10,798 bases of DNA, taken from assembly GCA_900553285.1 (NCBI GenBank), contig USCX01000045.1:1-10798 (forward strand). The letters run 5' to 3'. The stretch comes from an uncultured Prevotella sp. (GTDB lineage Bacteria > Bacteroidota > Bacteroidia > Bacteroidales > Bacteroidaceae). The translations under genes were made by a program, and so were the position numbers. Shown piece by piece: positions 7,417-10,798 of the stretch (its first letter is position 1; each line of letters starts with the position of its first letter). The notes under the pieces were generated by a model that was not told where the DNA came from, did not search any database, and was given only the letters and a program-made list of their open reading frames with translations.

Positions 7417-8454
7417 ATGAAACGCACTGAAATATCCACCCTCGGTGAGTTCGGACTCATCAAACACCTCACGGGAAACCTGCCCCTCACGCAAGGCAGC
7501 ACCTGCTATGGCATCGGCGACGATTGCGCCACACTCAGCTACCCTGACGAACAAATACTGGTCACCAGCGACATGCTCATGGAGGGCGTCCACTTCGACC
7601 TTGTCTACACGCCACTGAAACATCTGGGATACAAAGCCGCCATAGTCAATTTCTCCGACGTGTATGCCATGAACGCCACTCCCCGGCAGCTGATTGTCAA
7701 CATCGCCCTCAGCAGGCGTTTTTCCCTCGAAGACGTGGAAGCGCTCTACGCCGGCATCCGCTTGGCCTGCGAAAATCATGGAGTGGACATCGTTGGCGGC
7801 GACACCACCTCCTCGCTCACAGGTCTGGCCCTCAGCCTGACCTGCATCGGCAGTGCCCCCAAAGAACAGATTGTCTACCGGAACGGTGCACACGAGACGG
7901 ACCTTGTATGCGTGAGCGGCGATCTTGGTGCAGCCTACATGGGCCTGCAGTTACTCGAACGCGAAAAAACTGTTTTCGAAAAGCGAACCAATGCCGAAAC
8001 AGCCGCTCAACCTGACTTCGCAGGACGCGAATACCTTCTCGAACGTCAGCTGAAACCCGAAGCCCGCCGCGACATCATCCAGTCCCTACGCGAAGCCGGC
8101 ATTCAGCCTACCGCCATGATGGACATCAGCGACGGACTATCCTCGGAGCTTCTCCATATATGCACCCAAAGCCACGTCGGTTGCCGCATATACGAAGAAC
8201 GTATACCGCTCGACTACCAAACAGCTGTTACGGCCGAAGAGTTCAACATGAACGTGACAACATGCGCCCTCAACGGCGGAGAAGACTACGAACTCCTCTT
8301 CACCGTCCCCCTCACGGCACACGATCGCGTATCATCCCTCAAAGACGTCAAAATCATCGGATACATCACCAAACCGGAACTCGGCTGCGCCCTCATCGCC
8401 CGCGACGGGCAGGAATTCGAGCTCAAAGCCCAAGGATGGAATCCACTGAGCTAA
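7417..8454 (+). CDS. thiL: Thiamine-monophosphate kinase
   Basis: Catalyses the last step of thiamine diphosphate synthesis, ATP-dependent phosphorylation of thiamine monophosphate, in the cytoplasm. The 345-residue protein has the PurM/ThiL two-domain fold. Mg2+ and nucleotide-binding acidic motifs are all present: GIGDDCA (Asp35, Asp36), TSDMLMEGVHF (Asp52), NFSDVYAM (Asp81), VGGDTT (Asp129), MDISDGL (Asp236, Asp239) and NGGEDYELLFT (286-296). The ATG at 7417 is chosen because MKRTEISTLGEFGLI starts right at the family N-terminus. The in-frame ATG at 7351 would lie almost on the predicted transcription start, and upstream codons look non-coding. It stands alone, without other thi genes in the window; a promoter lies upstream and tRNA-Phe follows after 183 bp. 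Confidence 0.94.
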   Translation: MKRTEISTLGEFGLIKHLTGNLPLTQGSTCYGIGDDCATLSYPDEQILVTSDMLMEGVHFDLVYTPLKHLGYKAAIVNFSDVYAMNATPRQLIVNIALSRRFSLEDVEALYAGIRLACENHGVDIVGGDTTSSLTGLALSLTCIGSAPKEQIVYRNGAHETDLVCVSGDLGAAYMGLQLLEREKTVFEKRTNAETAAQPDFAGREYLLERQLKPEARRDIIQSLREAGIQPTAMMDISDGLSSELLHICTQSHVGCRIYEERIPLDYQTAVTAEEFNMNVTTCALNGGEDYELLFTVPLTAHDRVSSLKDVKIIGYITKPELGCALIARDGQEFELKAQGWNPLS

Positions 8455-8585
8455 ACAATCTCCCTCCTCAGAAAAACAGTACCACTACGTAAATCCGCAC
8501 TCTGACATCCACGGCTGAAAAAACACTTCACAACCGTCACTCCCATATAGCCGGACCGGAAGAATAATAAAAAAACGCGAAAATG

Positions 8586-8617
8586 TTTGGCCAGTTCACT
8601 TCAAGTCCTTATCTTTG
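8586..8617 (+). promoter_or_regulatory. Bacteroidota promoter for tRNA-Phe (TTTG-N20-TATCTTTG)
   Basis: The best promoter in the window. A -33 box TTTG (8586-8589) and a -7 box TATCTTTG (8610-8617) are separated by 20 nt, as expected for the Bacteroidota housekeeping sigma factor. An A-rich tract (about 8561-8584) upstream could act like an UP element. Transcription would start a little after 8620, shortly before the tRNA 5' end at 8638. Confidence 0.75.
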
Positions 8618-8637
8618 CACCCGAAAACAAGCAACAA

Positions 8638-8710
8638 GGTGCCATAGCTCAGTTGGTAGAGCAAAGGACTGAAAATCCTTGTGTCCCCGGTTCGATTCCT
8701 GGTGGCACCA
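8638..8710 (+). tRNA. tRNA-Phe (anticodon GAA)
   Basis: A 73-nt cloverleaf was folded by hand. The acceptor GGTGCCA pairs with TGGCACC. The D stem is GCTC/GAGC around loop AGTTGGTA. The anticodon stem AAGGA/TCCTT encloses CTGAAAA, with anticodon GAA at 8671... in the D-to-anticodon order the triplet sits at 8671-8673. The variable region is GTGTC and the T loop TTCGATT. A73 is at 8710 and the CCA tail is not encoded. The T stem is CCCGG/CCTGG, leaving a C-U mismatch at the middle pair (8688 against 8700). That is unusual for a tRNA and may relate to integration of the element directly downstream. Its own promoter lies upstream, and a T-rich hairpin follows at 8735. Confidence 0.93.
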
Positions 8711-8711
8711 C
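8681..8711. other. Candidate attL: 3' end of tRNA-Phe
   Basis: The integrase gene starts about 240 bp behind the tRNA 3' end and has the same orientation, the classic layout of elements inserted into a tRNA tail. The core of the attachment site would lie in the T arm and acceptor 3' strand. The matching direct repeat (attR) must lie beyond the right edge; no second copy of GGTTCGATTCC was seen to the right in this window. The exact limits are inferred. Confidence 0.5.
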
Positions 8712-8734
8712 TTTGAAGAAAAGCAAATAGCAGT

Positions 8735-8771
8735 AAACTCCTGATTTCCAAACGAAATCGGGAGTTTTTGT
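8735..8771 (+). terminator. Rho-independent terminator after tRNA-Phe
   Basis: Arms 8735-8748 (AAACTCCTGATTTC) and 8754-8767 (GAAATCGGGAGTTT) pair over 14 bp with one T-G wobble and a 5-nt loop, followed by a T-rich run TTTTTGTTTT. It lies 24 bp after the tRNA and would end its transcript and shield the integrase leader from read-through. It is on the element side if the tRNA end is the attachment site. Confidence 0.8.
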
Positions 8772-8792
8772 TTTCCCGCAGGACGCAAAAAA

Positions 8793-8860
8793 GAGCGGAA
8801 TATGACCGCTTCCGGTGTTCCAAAAGGTGGAGCGGAAAAGGTGGAGCGAAAATCTCCACC
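8793..8860. repeat. Direct and inverted repeats in integrase leader, possible arm-type sites
   Basis: AAAAGGTGGAGCG occurs twice, at 8822-8834 and 8836-8848, a 14-bp period. The core GAGCGGAA also occurs at 8793-8800. An inverted copy, CTCCACC (8854-8860), can pair with GGTGGAG (8840-8846) over a 7-nt loop. A further small inverted pair AGCGG/CCGCT flanks 8799-8805. Clustered direct and inverted repeats between attL core and the int gene are what arm-binding sites for integrase or excisionase look like in lambda and NBU1; the function here is inferred. Confidence 0.6.
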
Positions 8861-8923
8861 GAACCGGATTCTTTTTCGCTGGTTTGCAATGTTTTGCGTA
8901 TCAAGAAAACGTGGATGGTTTCC

Positions 8924-8931
8924 TACTTTTG
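8924..8931 (+). promoter_or_regulatory. Bacteroidota-type -7 box (TACTTTTG) before the integrase
   Basis: TACTTTTG fits TAnnTTTG and ends 22 bases before the integrase ATG at 8954, implying a very short leader. No TTTG is at the ideal spacing; the nearest, 8892-8895, is 28 nt away. The repeat cluster just upstream could let integrase or a helper protein control this promoter. Confidence 0.5.
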
Positions 8932-8953
8932 TCCAACTAAAAATTGTAGGGAA

Positions 8954-10186
8954 ATGAAAAGAAACTCGTTCAATGTGCTTTTCTTCATCAAGAAAGCCAA
9001 ACTGCTGAAAAACGGAGAAGCCTCCGTGTGTATGCGCATCACCGTGAATGGTGCGCGAGTGGAAACCAACATCCGCAAGAGCATTGACCCAGCATCGTGG
9101 AATCAGTCGAAGGAATGTGCCCGTGGAAAAAGCCGCAAGGCGTGCGACCTGAACGCCTATATCGAAAATGCGAAAATCAAGCTCCACCAAATCTTTAATG
9201 AATTGGAGGAACAGCAACAGCCTATTACCGCCCGACTATTGCAGGAAAAGTTCTTCGGACAAGACAAGGAACCGGAAGAAGTCCGCACGCTCATTGGCAC
9301 CATACAGGAACATAACGACCAATGCCGTGCTCTCGTGGGGAAGGACTATGCGCTGATTACCGTCCGCCGTTATGAAAGCTGCAAACGCTATCTCGCAGAG
9401 CTTATCAAACTGAAGTATGGGAAAGAGGATTTGCCGCTGACGGAAGTCAACGGGGAGTTGGTTCGTGCCTTTGAGTTCTACCTCAAAACGGAAAAGTCCT
9501 GCCAACAGAACACCGTTATCCGCTACATGAAGTGCCTGAAGAAGATAACCAATCTCGCCTTGGCAAACGAATGGATAAGCAAAGACCCATTTGTCGGTAT
9601 CAAGTTCCATGAGAAAGAGGTTATCCGCGAGTTCCTGACAATGGATGAACTGCTCACCATCTATCACAAAGACTTTCCATTGGAGCGTATCCGAATCGTG
9701 CGTGATGTCTTCATCTTTGCAGCGTTCACGGGGTTGGCGTTCATTGACGTGCAGCAACTGGCACCCGAACACATCGTGGAGGACGCAAACGGCAATCTAT
9801 GGATTCGCAAGCCACGGCAAAAGACGAAGAATATGTGCAACATCCCTTTGCTTGACATCCCTTTGGAAATTCTCCGCAAGTATGCCGACCATCCGATATG
9901 CCAAAAGAAAAAGGTATTGCTGCCTGTTCCCTGTAACCAGAAAATGAATAGTTACCTGAAAGAAATTGCTGATTTATGTCTGATAAATAAGAACTTAACT
10001 ACTCACACTGCGCGGCACTCGTATGCGACCTCGGTCTGCCTCGCCAACGGTGTGAGTATCGAGAATGTGGCAAAGATGCTCGGTCACTCCAATATAAAAA
10101 TGACGCAGCACTATGCGCGCGTGTTGGATAGTTCCATTCTGCGTGATATGAACAATGTACGAAATGTACTTTCTAATGTAAGGTAA
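8954..10186 (+). CDS. Tyrosine site-specific recombinase (integrase), Bacteroides element type
   Basis: Catalyses integration and excision of the element, probably at the tRNA-Phe 3' end. The 410-residue protein has three parts: an arm-type DNA-binding domain (about 1-95, with FFIKKAKLLKNGEASVCMRITVNG split over strands), a SAM-like core-binding domain (about 110-215), and the catalytic domain (about 225-395). Catalytic residues are His351 and Arg354 in HTARHSYA, His378 in LGHSN and the nucleophile Tyr387 in MTQHYARV; the beta-hairpin lysine is among K288-K292 (PRQKTK). The first catalytic Arg is not at its usual place: TGLAFID (259-265) has Ala262, as in other Bacteroides element integrases such as IntDOT-like enzymes, where another residue may compensate. 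The ATG at 8954 is chosen because upstream in-frame codons would cross the promoter and repeat region. A RhuM-like gene follows after 5 bp. Confidence 0.93.
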   Translation: MKRNSFNVLFFIKKAKLLKNGEASVCMRITVNGARVETNIRKSIDPASWNQSKECARGKSRKACDLNAYIENAKIKLHQIFNELEEQQQPITARLLQEKFFGQDKEPEEVRTLIGTIQEHNDQCRALVGKDYALITVRRYESCKRYLAELIKLKYGKEDLPLTEVNGELVRAFEFYLKTEKSCQQNTVIRYMKCLKKITNLALANEWISKDPFVGIKFHEKEVIREFLTMDELLTIYHKDFPLERIRIVRDVFIFAAFTGLAFIDVQQLAPEHIVEDANGNLWIRKPRQKTKNMCNIPLLDIPLEILRKYADHPICQKKKVLLPVPCNQKMNSYLKEIADLCLINKNLTTHTARHSYATSVCLANGVSIENVAKMLGHSNIKMTQHYARVLDSSILRDMNNVRNVLSNVR

Positions 10187-10191
10187 GAACT

Positions 10192-10566
10192 ATGGACAGA
10201 GGAATAATCACAATCACTGAAAGTGGGGCGGTCATGATGCCAACCACTCCCGTATGGATGACACAGCAGGAGATGTCCGATGCGTTCAATGTGTTCGGTT
10301 GCGACATCCGCCGGGCTATCCGTGTCATCTACAAAAACGAGGAACTATTGGAAAGCGATACCATGCGCTACATCAGGCAAGGTGATGGAGTAAACTACGA
10401 TGTGTACAGCCTTGAAATGATAATAGCCATAGCCTTCAAACTACGCACTAAGGAATGTATGGCTTTCCGGCAGTTCATCATGGACAAACTCTGTTCTTTC
10501 AATAGAGGAAATTCCATCCATTTGTTCTTTTCGCTATCCGAGACCCATCCACGATGCACGTGTTAG
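10192..10566 (+). CDS. Short RhuM-like DNA-binding-type protein
   Basis: The 124-residue product starts 5 bp after the integrase stop, so the two are almost certainly co-transcribed. Residues about 20-102 resemble the N-terminal domain of RhuM/virulence-protein-like families: VWMTQQEMSDAFNV, then a helix DIRRAIRVIYKNEEL, a charged linker, YDVYSLEMIIAIAFKLRTKECMAF split over helix and strand, and RQFIMDKL. In full-length RhuM proteins this is a winged-helix-like segment followed by a long C-terminal part. Here the chain ends about 22 residues later with an unrelated Cys/Ser-rich tail, so only the DNA-binding-like module is present. The terminator close behind the stop suggests a natural short form, not a recent truncation. 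Its role could be regulation of integrase or of excision; that is a guess from position. Biochemical function is unknown. Confidence 0.72.
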   Translation: MDRGIITITESGAVMMPTTPVWMTQQEMSDAFNVFGCDIRRAIRVIYKNEELLESDTMRYIRQGDGVNYDVYSLEMIIAIAFKLRTKECMAFRQFIMDKLCSFNRGNSIHLFFSLSETHPRCTC

Positions 10567-10592
10567 AATGAAGCGAAACGACCTTCCTGTAA

Positions 10593-10646
10593 AGAGAAAG
10601 CCGATGGCGGCAGATAACTGCCCGGCCATCGGCTTTCTCTGTTTTT
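10593..10646 (+). terminator. Strong terminator between convergent genes
   Basis: A perfect 16-bp stem is formed by 10593-10608 and 10625-10640 (AGAGAAAGCCGATGGC and its complement). It is extended inside by GGCAG/CTGCC around an ATAA tetraloop, with a 2-nt bulge at 10623-10624. GTTTTT follows at 10641-10646, so it serves the int/RhuM-like transcript. On the minus strand the stem is followed by only a short T run, so it may also stop the convergent gene, but less efficiently. Confidence 0.88.
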
Positions 10647-10658
10647 GCATGTGTCTAA

Positions 10659-10798
10659 TCACGTATCCAAGCGGTAGGCGTTCCGATAACCGCTCATCAC
10701 CATCTTTTCGATGTCCGATTCCTTATACAGGATTTTTCCGCCTAACTGGTAATAGGCAATCATCCCGTTGTTGCGGTAGTCCTGCAAGGTACGTCGGC
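10659..10798 (-). CDS. HTH/excisionase-like protein, C-terminal part only
   Basis: Partial gene cut by the right edge; only the last 45 residues are visible. They begin RRTLQDYRNNGMIAYYQLGG, continue with KILYKESDIEKM and end in NAYRLDT before a TGA. This is the recognition-helix-plus-wing layout of MerR/excisionase-like helix-turn-helix proteins common on Bacteroides mobile elements (RTLQxYRxxGxI is the recognition helix, KILYKESDIEKM the wing and following helix). Such proteins act as directionality factors or regulators. The gene converges on the integrase operon across the terminator at 10593-10646. The start and N-terminus are outside the window, so a specific role cannot be assigned. 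Confidence 0.75.
   Translation of the reverse strand, partial: RRTLQDYRNNGMIAYYQLGGKILYKESDIEKMVMSGYRNAYRLDT

Larger units (their letters stand above)
8711..10798. mobile_element. Left end of an integrated element (IME/conjugative or genomic island), incomplete
   Basis: Everything right of tRNA-Phe looks foreign to the housekeeping region. It comprises a repeat-bearing leader, a tyrosine recombinase, a RhuM-like protein coupled to it and a convergent HTH/excisionase-like gene. Codons here are visibly less C-ending than in metF to thiL. No mobilisation, conjugation, phage structural or cargo gene is in view, so the type of element (NBU-like mobilizable element, conjugative transposon, satellite or prophage) stays open. 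The right end is outside the window. Confidence 0.75.

Noticed and set aside
8768..8953. Upstream extension of the integrase reading frame (62 extra residues)
   Set aside because: The extension crosses the repeat cluster and the -7 box, has no family resemblance, and the ATG at 8954 gives the normal N-terminus of Bacteroides element integrases.
1..10798. CRISPR array or insertion sequence
   Set aside because: No regularly spaced repeats beyond the two 13-mers at 8822-8848, and no transposase or terminal inverted repeats were seen.

Overview
The window looks like chromosomal DNA of a member of the Bacteroidales (Bacteroidota) carrying the left end of an integrated mobile element. Three observations support this. 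Four likely promoters carry the Bacteroidota -7 signature TAnnTTTG, at 201, 7334, 8610 and 8924, and the one before the tRNA also has a TTTG box 20 nt upstream. The gene content includes a GldH lipoprotein and a RicT-type PSP1 protein. The integrase belongs to the Bacteroides conjugative/mobilizable-element type. The genus cannot be fixed from the sequence; the host genes are fairly GC-rich with many C-ending codons.

Region 1 (about 200-6350) is a tightly packed, all-plus-strand housekeeping run: metF (methylene-THF reductase), holB (DNA polymerase III delta'), ricT (PSP1 domain), gldH (lipoprotein), a LacX-like aldose 1-epimerase family protein, tdk (thymidine kinase) and a Gph-like HAD phosphatase. 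Gaps are mostly 10-70 bp, ricT/gldH overlap as ATGA, and tdk and the HAD gene overlap by 22 bp. No internal promoter or terminator is evident, so it may be read as one or two long transcripts. It mixes one-carbon metabolism, replication, envelope and nucleotide-salvage functions.

Region 2 (about 6350-7416) is nearly gene-free. It holds a decayed YhbS-type GNAT acetyltransferase, readable only by joining three frames, followed by about 300 bp in which nothing is recognised and then a thiL promoter.

Region 3 (7417-8710) contains thiL (thiamine-monophosphate kinase) and a tRNA-Phe(GAA) gene with its own promoter.

Region 4 (8711 to the right edge) is the start of an integrated element. It contains a terminator hairpin, a repeat-rich leader that may hold integrase arm sites, a 410-aa tyrosine recombinase, a short RhuM-like protein directly behind it, a strong hairpin terminator, and the C-terminal end of a convergent HTH/excisionase-like gene cut by the window edge. 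The tRNA-Phe 3' end is the probable attachment site. A C-U mismatch in its T stem may be a scar of the crossover that replaced the tRNA tail. The cargo of the element lies beyond the window, so no complete new system can be claimed here; the integration module is the most interesting part.
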